A DNA stretch of 64,000 nt, from positions 677,443-741,442 of the forward strand of contig NZ_KB905466.1 in NCBI RefSeq assembly GCF_000381365.1, given 5' to 3'. Position numbers and translations under genes: made by a program. This DNA comes from Bacteroides salyersiae WAL 10018 = DSM 18765 = JCM 12988. GTDB lineage: Bacteria; Bacteroidota; Bacteroidia; Bacteroidales; Bacteroidaceae. The notes beneath the pieces were generated by a model that was not told where the DNA came from, did not search any database, and saw only the letters and a program-made list of their open reading frames with translations. This document shows positions 43,102-52,666 of this stretch, in pieces (within the stretch, counting starts at the first letter, position 1; every line of letters starts with the position of its first letter).

Positions 43102-44469
43102 TCATTCACTTCCTCCACCCAATGAACGATACAGATTAATGATTCCCTGTATCTCATCAAAACGATCTGAAACAGCATCCAACTCCGCTTGTAGCAATGC
43201 CTGACGGGCTGTCAATACCTCAAGGTAATTTTGCGAACTATGTTTCATCAACAACTCTGCACTACGCACAGCTGATGTTAAAGCAACAACCTGCTGTTCA
43301 TCAAGTTTCAATTTTCCTCTTGCCGTCTGCCATTGTACCAACGCGTTATTAACCTCTGTACCGGCATCGAGTAGACTTTGACGGAAAGACAATAACGCCT
43401 CTTCTTGCTGTGCCTTGGCTACTTTCAAATTAGCAATATTCTGTCCACGATTAAAAAGTGGTTGTATAAGCGAGCCGACAACAGAAAACAACCATTGACC
43501 AGGATTGGTTATTACAACACCTGCTGCATTAGTCCACCCAGCAGAACCCGAAAGCGTAATTGACGGAAAGAATGCGGCTCGGGCTTGGTTTGTTACATAG
43601 AATGCAGCAGCCAGCACAGCCTCACTTTGTCGTACATCCGGACGACGTTGCAGAAGCTGTAACGGTACACCGACTAAAAGCGTATCAGGAAAAGACTGGC
43701 TGGAAAGTGTTGAACGTGTGATGTCTCCTGGAACAGATCCCAATAATGATAACAAGGTATTTTCCAATTCGGTAATCTGTCGTTCAAGTGAAAGCAATGA
43801 AGCATCTACAGACAATTTACTCGCTTCAGTCTGTGCAACAGCCATATCAGTGGTCTGACCGGCATTTTTAAGAGCTTTCATCACACGCAGATTCTCACTC
43901 CAGTTTCTGGCTGTACGACGACTGATATTGAGCTGTTCATCCAACATCAACAATGTATAATAACTATTGGCAATAGTAGCTATCAACTGAGTTTGTACAG
44001 CCTGACGGTAAGCTTCACTCTGTTCCAGTACAACACGAGCTTCCCGTTTAGTATTGGTCAGTTTACCGAAAATATCAATCTCCCAACTAGCCGAAGTAGC
44101 CAAATCGTAACTCTTGGTTGTTTTACTATGTTCCACCTTGCCTATTGTTCCTTGAGGGCTAAGGCTAATAGATGGTAAATATGAAAGACGTGCCGACTGA
44201 AGAAGTGCTTCGGCTTCTTCGGCACGAAGACGGGCAATACCCAAATCTGAATTATTACAAAGACCAGTCTCAATAAGTTTCTGTAAATGTGGGTCCGTAA
44301 ACAATTCTTTCCACGAAAGGTCGGCAATGGAAGCAACACTGTCGGCAGGCGAAATCTGCTGACGGTAAAGACTGTCTATAACCGCCACATCAGGTCGCTT
44401 ATAGGTCCGATAAACCGAGCATCCCCCCAGTACCACCGACAAGCATATACATATAATTATTTTCTTCAT
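43102..44469 (-). CDS. RND efflux outer-membrane factor (NodT/OprM-type lipoprotein)
   Basis: The 455-residue protein has a lipoprotein signal ending GGCSVYR near 15-21. The TolC-fold repeats follow: RPDVAVIDSLYRQ early, then LQLLQRRPDVRQSEA near 275-290, a hallmark of the NodT family. Helical hairpins rich in Ala and Leu line both halves. It forms the outer-membrane channel of the tripartite pump. Its start overlaps the permease gene stop by 4 bases. It is the last gene in the order fusion protein, permease, channel. Confidence 0.92.
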   Translation of the reverse strand: MKKIIICICLSVVLGGCSVYRTYKRPDVAVIDSLYRQQISPADSVASIADLSWKELFTDPHLQKLIETGLCNNSDLGIARLRAEEAEALLQSARLSYLPSISLSPQGTIGKVEHSKTTKSYDLATSASWEIDIFGKLTNTKREARVVLEQSEAYRQAVQTQLIATIANSYYTLLMLDEQLNISRRTARNWSENLRVMKALKNAGQTTDMAVAQTEASKLSVDASLLSLERQITELENTLLSLLGSVPGDITRSTLSSQSFPDTLLVGVPLQLLQRRPDVRQSEAVLAAAFYVTNQARAAFFPSITLSGSAGWTNAAGVVITNPGQWLFSVVGSLIQPLFNRGQNIANLKVAKAQQEEALLSFRQSLLDAGTEVNNALVQWQTARGKLKLDEQQVVALTSAVRSAELLMKHSSQNYLEVLTARQALLQAELDAVSDRFDEIQGIINLYRSLGGGSE

Positions 44470-47400
44470 TGTACAAATATATTCTGATTATTAATCTTTT
44501 TTTCCAACTTCGGCAATTGACGCTCAGGCATGAAACGTTCCTGCAAATATTGGAATATAATAAAAAGTACCGGTACAATAAAAAGTAGGGCAACCGTACC
44601 GATTAGCATACCGCCAACCGTCCCCACACCGATAGAAATATTACCATTGGCTCCCACACCCGAAGCAAACATCAGTGGAAGCATTCCAAAAATCATAGTC
44701 AGTGAAGTCATAAGAATCGGACGCAAACGAACTTGTGCAGCAGATACCGCTGCCTGGGAAATGCTCATACCTTGACGGCGGCGTTCTGAAGCATATTCAG
44801 TAAGCAGGATTGCCGTCTTAGCCAGAAGTCCTATCAGCATCAACAAGCCAATTTGCAGATAAATGTTATTTTCCAAACCGAACATTTTGGCAAAAAGGAA
44901 GCTTCCGGCAAGCCCAAACGGAACAGAAAGAATAACTGCAATCGGAACGAAAAGACTCTCATAAAGAGCACATAGGATCAGGTATATGAATACTATGCAA
45001 ATGACAAAGATAATAGTCGTGGAACTGCCTGTTGAAGCCTCTTCACGCGACATACCGCCAAATTCATAGCCGTAGCCTGCCGGAAGTGTCTCCGCAGCCA
45101 CTTCACGCACCGCCTGGATAGCCTGACCGGTACTGTAACCGTCAGCAGGGGTACCGTTAACACTAATAGCCGAGAAAAGATTGAAACGGGAAAGTGTCTC
45201 AGCTCCATATACACGCGTAAGTTTCAGATATTGCCCCACGGGACTCATCTCACCTTCATCGTTCCGTACAAACATATTATTCAACGCTTCCGTATCCAAG
45301 CGATATTCGGGAGAAGCCTGTACCATCACACGATATAATTTGGAAAAACGGTTCATGTTGGAAGCGTAGTTACCACCGATATAGCCAGACAATACTGAAA
45401 GTACATCGGATGGAGAAATACCGTTGCGTTTGCAACGAGAAGCGTCCACCTCCACCAGAAACTGAGGAAACTTGTTATCAAAGGAAGTTGTAGCACGTGC
45501 AATTTCAGGACGGGCATTCAGTTTGTCAATCATCTGCCGTGTAATAGAAAGTAGATCTTCTATCTTTCCTCCCTTCTGATCCTGTACATAGATTTCAAAA
45601 CCGCTACTCACGCCATAGCCCGGGATCATAGGGGGAGCAAAAACCATTATATCAGCTGAAGCGATATCGGCTGTACGGCGGTAAATTTCAGATATTACAG
45701 AATTAATATCATCTCCCTCTTCCGTACGTTCATTCCAATCCTGAAGACGGACAATGAACATACCATTAGCTGCCCCCTGTCCGCTAATCATAGCGTTACC
45801 CGTAATTTTAGAAAACATACGGATTTGCGGAATGTCCTTGATACGACGGTTGATCTCATCCATCACAAGCTGTGTCTCTGCCAGATTACTTCCGGGAGAA
45901 GTACGTACATCAATGAAAACTGTACCCATATCCTCCTGAGGCACAAGTCCTGTCTTGGTTGTTCTCATCAAGAAAAAAAGTCCGCTACCGGCTACCACCA
46001 GCAAGACTACGGCCAGCCATTTACGCTTGAGCATGAAAAACACACCACTTTTATACTTCATCACAACCCGATGGAAAGCCGTATCAAAAGCAACATGAAA
46101 ACGTGAGGAGAAACTCATCTTTCCTCCATTACCAGTATCCGCATGTGGGGTCATGATAAGCGCACAAAGAGCCGGACTAAGAGTCATGGCGTTAAGAAGA
46201 GAAATACCTACTGCCACAGCCATCGTAAGACCGAACTGGGTATAAAACGTACCGGTCGTACCTCCCATGAACGATACGGGAATGAATACCGCCATGAAAA
46301 CGAAAGTAGTAGTTACCAAAGCTGAAGTTATATTGCCCATAGCATCTATAGTGGCAAGATAAGGAGATTTGTAGCCCTCGTCAAATTTCGCCTGCACAGC
46401 CTCGACAACAACTATCGCGTCGTCCACCACCGTACCGATTACCAGTACTAAAGCAAAAAGAGTTAACATATTCAGGCTAAAGCCCGCCACAGCCAGAAAT
46501 GCAAAAGTTCCGATCAAGGAAACAATAATTGAAACAGCAGGTATGAATGTGGAACGAAAACTCTGTAGAAAGACATACACCACCAAAATAACAAGGATTA
46601 TAGCTTCAATAAGCGTTTTGATCACATTTTTGATGGATGCGTCAAGAAAGTCTTTCGTGCTCATCAAGTCAGCTATTTCCATGCCATTTGGAAGATTTTT
46701 TCGAATATCTTCTACTACCCTGTCAATCTCCTCAATAATTTCATTGGCATTAGAACCCGATGTCTGGGCAATCATACAATTAGAACCCGGATGACCGTTC
46801 ACCTCACCTATATAAGTATAAGTACGCGATCCCAATTCGATAGTGGCCACATCTTTCAGTTTCAGTTCTTCACCGCCAGGAAGAGACTTGATAACCATAT
46901 TCTCATAATCCTGTTCAAATTCATAACGTCCACGATATTTGAGCACGTACTGGAACGTATTTTCCGATTCAGTACCCAAAGTTCCAGTCGGGGCCTCAAG
47001 ATTCTGTTCATCAAGGACTGCCGTAATATCACTCGGAACAAGGTTGTAACGTGTCATTTTACCCGGGTCAAGCCAGATACGTAATGAGTAGTCTGACCCC
47101 ATTACATTAACTTCACCCACACCGGCTATACGAGCTAAACGAGGTTCGATATTAATTTTTAGATAATTATTTAGGAATTTCTCATCGAAAGAATTATCCG
47201 GACTGTACAGAGCCAAAGCTTTGATATTACTGGTTTGGCGTTTACGTACCGTAATACCGCTTCGTGTGACCTCGGTTGGAAGCAATCCCTGTGCGGAAGC
47301 AATACGGTTCTGCACATTCACCGTTGCCATATCTGGATCCGTCCCTTGACGGAAATAAATACGGATATTAGCCATTCCGGCATTGGTAGCTGAAGAAGTC

Positions 47401-47636
47401 ATGTACATCATATTCTCCACGCCATTGAGGGCCTCTTCCAAAGGCACAACAACACTCTTCAGCACAGTCTCGGCATTAGCACCCGTATAGTTAGCCTGTA
47501 CACTTACTGTAGGCGGCGCTATTTCGGGAAACTGTTCAACAGGTAATTGAACAAGGCTGATAATACCCAATATAAGGATGAGGGCGGAAATTACACCCGC
47601 CAAAATGGGTCTGTCAATAAAAGTCCTTATTTTCAT
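44466..47636 (-). CDS. RND multidrug efflux permease (HAE1/AcrB-type)
   Basis: The 1056-residue inner-membrane protein has the usual twelve transmembrane helices and two large periplasmic loops. It starts RTFIDRPILAGVISALILI and has QLPVEQFPEIAPPTV near 30-45. The proton-relay Asp pair is in VIGTVVDDAIVVVEAV of TM4, and FLMRTTKTGLVPQEDMG lies at the start of the second half. It would export drugs or host-derived compounds driven by the proton gradient. Gene order and full length fit a working pump. Substrates cannot be told from the sequence. Confidence 0.95.
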   Translation of the reverse strand: MKIRTFIDRPILAGVISALILILGIISLVQLPVEQFPEIAPPTVSVQANYTGANAETVLKSVVVPLEEALNGVENMMYMTSSATNAGMANIRIYFRQGTDPDMATVNVQNRIASAQGLLPTEVTRSGITVRKRQTSNIKALALYSPDNSFDEKFLNNYLKINIEPRLARIAGVGEVNVMGSDYSLRIWLDPGKMTRYNLVPSDITAVLDEQNLEAPTGTLGTESENTFQYVLKYRGRYEFEQDYENMVIKSLPGGEELKLKDVATIELGSRTYTYIGEVNGHPGSNCMIAQTSGSNANEIIEEIDRVVEDIRKNLPNGMEIADLMSTKDFLDASIKNVIKTLIEAIILVILVVYVFLQSFRSTFIPAVSIIVSLIGTFAFLAVAGFSLNMLTLFALVLVIGTVVDDAIVVVEAVQAKFDEGYKSPYLATIDAMGNITSALVTTTFVFMAVFIPVSFMGGTTGTFYTQFGLTMAVAVGISLLNAMTLSPALCALIMTPHADTGNGGKMSFSSRFHVAFDTAFHRVVMKYKSGVFFMLKRKWLAVVLLVVAGSGLFFLMRTTKTGLVPQEDMGTVFIDVRTSPGSNLAETQLVMDEINRRIKDIPQIRMFSKITGNAMISGQGAANGMFIVRLQDWNERTEEGDDINSVISEIYRRTADIASADIMVFAPPMIPGYGVSSGFEIYVQDQKGGKIEDLLSITRQMIDKLNARPEIARATTSFDNKFPQFLVEVDASRCKRNGISPSDVLSVLSGYIGGNYASNMNRFSKLYRVMVQASPEYRLDTEALNNMFVRNDEGEMSPVGQYLKLTRVYGAETLSRFNLFSAISVNGTPADGYSTGQAIQAVREVAAETLPAGYGYEFGGMSREEASTGSSTTIIFVICIVFIYLILCALYESLFVPIAVILSVPFGLAGSFLFAKMFGLENNIYLQIGLLMLIGLLAKTAILLTEYASERRRQGMSISQAAVSAAQVRLRPILMTSLTMIFGMLPLMFASGVGANGNISIGVGTVGGMLIGTVALLFIVPVLFIIFQYLQERFMPERQLPKLEKKINNQNIFVQ

Positions 47637-47644
47637 GACGCAGA

Positions 47645-48748
47645 TTATTCATTAGTAGTCGTGTAAGTATCTATTTCAGTTCCTTCGCGTACAAGACCGG
47701 CACCTTCGGCAACAATCACATCACCAAGAGACAGACCGGACTCGACAATATATTCCGTCCCGTTATTCAACCGAAATACATCAACCGGAGTTGACTTCGC
47801 CTTGCCATCAACCACTTTATATACGAAGACACGGTTCTGTAATTCATAAGTGGCAGCTTGAGGAATAGCAATCACACTGTCACGATACGAAGGGACAAAT
47901 ACCGTACCACTACCACCATTACGGAGTAGTTTCTCCGGATTGTCAAACTCCGCACGCAAACTTACCGCACCTGTACTCTCATCTATGCTCCCACTCACTG
48001 CGTTGATCTTACCGGAATGGGAATAAGCCTTACCGTTGCTCAAGGTCAGCTCTACATCAGGCATCTCAGCCATTGCTTTCTGAAGCGAACCGTATTGTTG
48101 CACCAAATCCAATATCTGATTCTCATTCATTGAAAAATAGGCATAAATTTTCTCATCATCGGAAACTGTTACCAATGGTTCCGCAATATTGCTACCCACA
48201 AGAGCCCCCACACGATAAGGAATCATACTGGCAACCCCGTTAACAGGACTTTTAACTTCTGTATAAGACAGATTATTACGGGCATTGATTTCCTCTGCCC
48301 GAGCCTGAGCAAGACTGGCCTGAGCTTCTGCAAGGGAATTGCGAGCGGTTTGGAGATCAAATTCCGAAACCACATCCTCTCGGAACAACTCCTCTTTACT
48401 CTCCGCCGTAAGCCGGGCAGTAGCCAGACGGGATTCCGCACTCTTTACATTAGCTATTGCCATTTCGAGTGCAGCTTTATAAGGAACCTGGTCAATAATG
48501 AACAATACCTGTCCTTTTTTTACCACGTCACCCTCATTCAAACGAATTTCTGTAATGATGCCATCCACCTGCGGGCGTATCTCAACATACTGCCTACCTC
48601 GCAAACTAGCCGCATATCCGTTTTTTAGTGTCCGATCAGTAAATTCCACACGAAGTGTCTTGTACTTGACACCCGGCTCTTGCTGTTGTTTAGAACTACA
48701 CGAAGACAGCAATACCAAAACTGATAATAAAACGAAGAAAACTTTCAT
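47645..48748 (-). CDS. RND periplasmic membrane-fusion protein
   Basis: The 367-residue lipoprotein has a signal ending LLSSCSSKQQ near 14-24. A lipoyl/biotinyl half-motif GDVVKKGQVLFIIDQ lies near 75-90, then a helical hairpin and beta-barrel part (SPVNGVASMIPYRVGALVG). It links permease and outer-membrane channel. It is the first gene of the operon, with 8 bases to the permease gene. The operon promoter (48812-48819) lies next to a likely LytTR operator, so expression probably answers the divergent two-component system. Confidence 0.92.
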   Translation of the reverse strand: MKVFFVLLSVLVLLSSCSSKQQQEPGVKYKTLRVEFTDRTLKNGYAASLRGRQYVEIRPQVDGIITEIRLNEGDVVKKGQVLFIIDQVPYKAALEMAIANVKSAESRLATARLTAESKEELFREDVVSEFDLQTARNSLAEAQASLAQARAEEINARNNLSYTEVKSPVNGVASMIPYRVGALVGSNIAEPLVTVSDDEKIYAYFSMNENQILDLVQQYGSLQKAMAEMPDVELTLSNGKAYSHSGKINAVSGSIDESTGAVSLRAEFDNPEKLLRNGGSGTVFVPSYRDSVIAIPQAATYELQNRVFVYKVVDGKAKSTPVDVFRLNNGTEYIVESGLSLGDVIVAEGAGLVREGTEIDTYTTTNE

Positions 48749-48811
48749 TATTTTTCTGTTTGTTTATTTATTATTATTGAATGAAAATTAGTTTCCCAAA
48801 ACAGTCGGTGA

Positions 48812-48819
48812 CAAATCTA
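48812..48819 (-). promoter_or_regulatory. Promoter -7 element of the RND operon
   Basis: TAGATTTG on the minus strand fits TAnnTTTG. No TTTG -33 element stands 19-21 bases upstream; instead a 15-bp palindrome (48834-48848) and the LytTR repeats occupy that region. This suggests an activator-dependent promoter. Confidence 0.55.
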
Positions 48820-48845
48820 AAAAGATTTTGCATACATTCTAAGAA

Positions 48846-48879
48846 TGTGTTGACGAACAGTAGAAATGTGTTGACGAAC
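48846..48879. promoter_or_regulatory. LytTR-type direct-repeat operator
   Basis: TGTGTTGACGAAC occurs at 48846-48858 and 48867-48879, an exact 13-base repeat with a 21-base period (two helical turns). LytTR regulators typically bind such phased direct repeats. It lies between the divergent pump operon and the kinase/regulator operon. Confidence 0.75.
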
Positions 48880-48894
48880 GACAACAATCCAGCG

Positions 48895-48925
48895 TTTGAA
48901 GTATGAGAACAAAGAATTATCTTTG
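48895..48925 (+). promoter_or_regulatory. Consensus promoter of the LytS/LytTR operon
   Basis: TTTG (48895-48898) and TATCTTTG (48918-48925) are separated by 19 bases, a full -33/-7 match. The leader to the kinase ATG is about 35 bases. Confidence 0.75.
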
Positions 48926-48966
48926 CAGAAACAACTTAATATTTAATATAAAAAGACCAAGTATAG

Positions 48967-50025
48967 ATGTTTCTAAAAAGAATAAAGAAAAAAGTGAGGG
49001 GAACAGCAGAAAGTGCCGTTGCATATCCCAGAATAACCCTCTATGTAGACCTGCTCTTTTGTATAATCATATTGCCCCTAACTATCCTGCTTGTCCCAGT
49101 AGACAAATGGTTTGTAACTCAGCCTGCTTTTGTAGTGACGCTGGTCATATATCTTTACCTACTTTATTTCGTCTACCGCAAAGTGAGTATTCCATCACTG
49201 TTCATGCGTAAAAGGTATGGATGGATTATAATGACAGTTATCATGCTCTTGTTTGTAACTGAACTAATGACTCATTTCCCCTTGCCGGAAAATCCTCACT
49301 CCAAACTGCCTCTGGATTTCCGCCGCCATTTGCATTCCCAAACCGTATGGTTCTTTTTCCTTATCATATCCGGTTTTGGACTGGCCATTGAAGTCACCTT
49401 CGAACTTTTCCGTCAAATGCTTGCCCGTCAAGAAGTGGAAGCAGAGAAAAACCGCGCCGAACTGGCCATGTATAAAGCACAGATAAATCCACATTTTCTA
49501 TTCAACACTCTCAATACTCTGTATGGACTGGTTATAACTAAATCTGACCTGACCGAATCCGCCTTTGTCAAGTTCTCCAATATTCTCAAATATATGTACC
49601 ATAATGCCTCAGTCGAAAAAATAGACGTAAAAAGTGAAATAGAATATATCCGACAATATGTTGAACTACAACAGTTACGTCTCAACCATCACACCAAGGT
49701 CATATTCGAGAGTCATACAGATCAGGAATATGTGAAAATTCCTCCAATGATCCTAATCACCTTCGTGGAAAATGCATTTAAATATGGGACATCTTCTTCC
49801 GAAGACTGTACCGTGCTCATACGGATTGTCGTAGAAGACGGTACATTACTTTTCAAGACATGTAATTCCATCATGAGAGAGAAAGAACAGGATAGCCCCT
49901 CCATAGGTATAGAAAACTGCCGAAAGCGTCTGAGACTACTTTATCCTGAACGTTTCACATTGCTTACGGAAAAGGATGAGAACAAACGGGAGTTCAGAAC
50001 AAAATTAATCATACAGCTTTCATGA
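48967..50025 (+). CDS. LytS-type sensor histidine kinase
   Basis: The 352-residue protein has four hydrophobic segments (about 25-45, 55-70, 87-100 and 127-145). A His_kinase domain follows, with INPHFLFNTLNTL carrying the phospho-acceptor His176, and an HATPase with LITFVENAFKYG near 257-268. This is the LytS/YehU type common in Bacteroidota. It overlaps the response regulator gene by 4 bases. With the divergent pump it likely senses envelope stress or a pump substrate, but the signal is not identifiable. Confidence 0.92.
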   Translation: MFLKRIKKKVRGTAESAVAYPRITLYVDLLFCIIILPLTILLVPVDKWFVTQPAFVVTLVIYLYLLYFVYRKVSIPSLFMRKRYGWIIMTVIMLLFVTELMTHFPLPENPHSKLPLDFRRHLHSQTVWFFFLIISGFGLAIEVTFELFRQMLARQEVEAEKNRAELAMYKAQINPHFLFNTLNTLYGLVITKSDLTESAFVKFSNILKYMYHNASVEKIDVKSEIEYIRQYVELQQLRLNHHTKVIFESHTDQEYVKIPPMILITFVENAFKYGTSSSEDCTVLIRIVVEDGTLLFKTCNSIMREKEQDSPSIGIENCRKRLRLLYPERFTLLTEKDENKREFRTKLIIQLS

Positions 50026-50738
50026 GAAAAATTAACTGCATAGCCATAGACGATGAACCCATCGCGCTATTTATCATCAAACAGTTCTGTGATAGAAAAG
50101 GAGGTATGGAAATAACCACCTTCTGTGATCCCCGCATTGGGTTGGAAGAAATCATACGAACAAAACCGGACTTAGTATTTCTTGACATTGAAATGAACGG
50201 TCTCAATGGTCTGGATGTAGCAAAAGCTTTACCTGTGGAATGTACCCTTATCTTTACTACTGCACACGCCAAATATGCACTCGACGGTTTCAATCTGGAT
50301 GCCGTGGATTTTTTGCACAAGCCTATAGCTTATAAACGTTTCGAAAGGGCTGTGGAGAAAGCTATGCTACATATAGGAGGACTTACAGAACCATGGAATG
50401 AAGCCATGCAGGAAAATATTGTCGTAAAGCAAGACTACACCAGTATAACTGTACCTATTTCCGATATATTTTATATTGAAGCAATGGAGAATTATAGCAA
50501 AATATTCCGAATCTGTGGAGAAAATATCATTTCGAGACTTAATATAAAAGCTCTCCATGGAATGTTGCCCAAAAACTACTTTTTAAGAGTGCATCGTTCT
50601 TTTCTGATTCCATTAAACAAGGTCAGCCAATTCTCCAAACAGGAAATACATCTTCAAGGACTTGAAAGAACCATTCCCGTAGGGAGAAGCTATGCTAAGT
50701 ATATATATGAAGTACTGTCTCAAAACAAAAGAAAATAG
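50022..50738 (+). CDS. LytTR response regulator
   Basis: The 238-residue protein has an N-terminal receiver: AIDDEP near 8-13 and VFLDIEMNG with phospho-acceptor Asp55. The C-terminal LytTR DNA-binding domain (about 130-238) has FYIEAMENYSKI and FLRVHRSFLIPLNKV. It is the partner of the overlapping kinase. The phased direct repeats at 48846-48879 are its likely target, giving autoregulation and pump control. No anomalies were seen. Confidence 0.92.
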   Translation: MRKINCIAIDDEPIALFIIKQFCDRKGGMEITTFCDPRIGLEEIIRTKPDLVFLDIEMNGLNGLDVAKALPVECTLIFTTAHAKYALDGFNLDAVDFLHKPIAYKRFERAVEKAMLHIGGLTEPWNEAMQENIVVKQDYTSITVPISDIFYIEAMENYSKIFRICGENIISRLNIKALHGMLPKNYFLRVHRSFLIPLNKVSQFSKQEIHLQGLERTIPVGRSYAKYIYEVLSQNKRK

Positions 50739-50860
50739 GGGGCATCTGGATAGCCACGAACGTACCGATGCTATCTTGAAATCTCTTATGCTGTCCGGAG
50801 ATAAGTGACATGCCTACACAAACAAGGTTCTGTTTTTATAACCGATATCTCTACCATTAT

Positions 50861-52654
50861 TTAAGGACGTATAAAAGATAGACTTCTGTCTTCTTCCGCA
50901 AACAAGATTGCCGTATTCACCAGTGCCAGATGGGAATATGCTTGTGGAAAATTGCCCAGTTGTTCTTTGGTATTGAAATCGATGTCTTCACTAAACAATC
51001 CCAAATGGTTTGCATATTTCAGCACCTCATCAAAAAGACACCTGGCCTCTTCTCTTCTACCTGTAACAAACAACCCTCGTATCAACCAGAACGTACAAAT
51101 GGTAAAAGCGGAAGAAGGCATGCCAAAATCGTCCTCACTGTTATAGCGATACATCAATCCCTTATAAAACAACGCTTTCCGGACAGCTTCCACCGTCTTA
51201 TGGTAACGGATATCATCAGCTTGGATGAACCCGTAAGGCTCCATCAGTAGCAAAGATGAATCCAACGCTTCGTTATCGTAAGCCTGAGAGAAACTTTGCA
51301 TTTTTTCCTTCCACCCATGTTCCATCACATCCTGGCGGATATTATCAGCTTCCTGCATCCAGCGCTCGGAATCACCGTATTTGCCCAACATACGGGCTAT
51401 CTTTACACCCCGATCCAAGGCCACCCAGCACATCACTTTAGAAGAAACAAAATGACGGCTTTCCCCCCTGATTTCCCAAATACCTTTGTCTGGCTTCTGC
51501 CAGTCTTCCTGAACAGTGTCAAGAATACTTTTCACCATTTCCCACATGTCTTCTATCTCATCCAATGTTCCCGGCATCAAGCGATAATACTGGTAAATTA
51601 AGTCCATTAAATATCCGAAAGAATCATTCTGCCGTTGATGATACGCATCGTTCCCTATACGGACAGGTCTGGAATCTTTGTAACCAGAAAGATGCTCCAA
51701 AATAACTTCAGTCAATTTGCGTTCTCCGCGTATCCCATACATAATCTGGTAGGATCTCCTGTTAGCAACAAATGTGGACTGTATAAATTTCATAAAACGC
51801 CTGGCAGCACCCGCATGCCCTACTCGGAACATGGTTTCGATTGACATGGAAGCATCCCGCAACCAGCAGAACCGGTAATCCCAATTTCGAACATCACCCA
51901 CCGTTTCGGGCAGACTCGTAGTTAATGCCGCCAGTACAGCACCCTTATAGTAAGACATCAGTTTCAATACCAACAAGCTTCGTTCTATCACGTCATTATA
52001 AAGTGTATACTTTTTACTTCGATTTGTCCAGTTCAGCCAGTAAACCAACGTCCGACAATACTCCAGTTTTTCACGTTCAATATCTATCGGAATCACTTTT
52101 TCATTATAGGAAAGCAACATAAATTCGTCTTTTTCAAGCTGTACGGTTCGCTTCAACGAGATGTCCTCCAAAGGCAAGGAGGAATACAGATATTGCCTGT
52201 CTTTGCTATCGGAAGAACAATAAGTCTCGATATAATCAGAGGTTGTATTATAAATGACTTTCCCACGGGCATAATTCGGAGCTGGACTATATTTAATTTT
52301 AAACTCCGGTTTACCTCTTACCAGATGAATATAGCGGTACAGCTCAGCCGGAATATATTGCCCCTTACTATCATTCTTAAAACGATAACAGGGCATGAAA
52401 TCGAGTACATCAAATTCTCCCGCTTCTGATAAGAACTTGGTAGAAAGTATATTAGTATGTGGAACATACGTTTGTAATATCCGATAATCAGAATTTACCT
52501 CGAAACCGAAGCAACCTCCCTTCTCCCGGTCGAGCAACGCTGCAAAAATAGATGGGGAATCAAAATCCGGGAAACATAACCACTCCACATTCCCTGTTTC
52601 GGAAATCAGAGCAGCAGTACGCCCATTGCCTACAACACCATAATTCAAATTCAT
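50861..52654 (-). CDS. Glycoside hydrolase family 15 protein (trehalase/glucoamylase-like)
   Basis: The 597-residue protein has the GH15 pattern: an N-terminal beta domain (YGVVGNGRTAALI, VEWLCFPDFDSPS) and an (alpha/alpha)6 barrel with NWDYRFCWLRDA at 257-268. The late segment EDIDFNTKEQLGNFPQAYSHL is near 550-575. There is no signal peptide, so it is cytosolic. Lying 12 bases downstream of the fused trehalose-phosphate synthase/phosphatase gene on the same strand, it probably acts on trehalose or related glucans, closing a synthesis-breakdown pair. Substrate is inferred from context. Confidence 0.88.
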   Translation of the reverse strand: MNLNYGVVGNGRTAALISETGNVEWLCFPDFDSPSIFAALLDREKGGCFGFEVNSDYRILQTYVPHTNILSTKFLSEAGEFDVLDFMPCYRFKNDSKGQYIPAELYRYIHLVRGKPEFKIKYSPAPNYARGKVIYNTTSDYIETYCSSDSKDRQYLYSSLPLEDISLKRTVQLEKDEFMLLSYNEKVIPIDIEREKLEYCRTLVYWLNWTNRSKKYTLYNDVIERSLLVLKLMSYYKGAVLAALTTSLPETVGDVRNWDYRFCWLRDASMSIETMFRVGHAGAARRFMKFIQSTFVANRRSYQIMYGIRGERKLTEVILEHLSGYKDSRPVRIGNDAYHQRQNDSFGYLMDLIYQYYRLMPGTLDEIEDMWEMVKSILDTVQEDWQKPDKGIWEIRGESRHFVSSKVMCWVALDRGVKIARMLGKYGDSERWMQEADNIRQDVMEHGWKEKMQSFSQAYDNEALDSSLLLMEPYGFIQADDIRYHKTVEAVRKALFYKGLMYRYNSEDDFGMPSSAFTICTFWLIRGLFVTGRREEARCLFDEVLKYANHLGLFSEDIDFNTKEQLGNFPQAYSHLALVNTAILFAEEDRSLSFIRP

Positions 52655-52666
52655 CGTACAATCATT

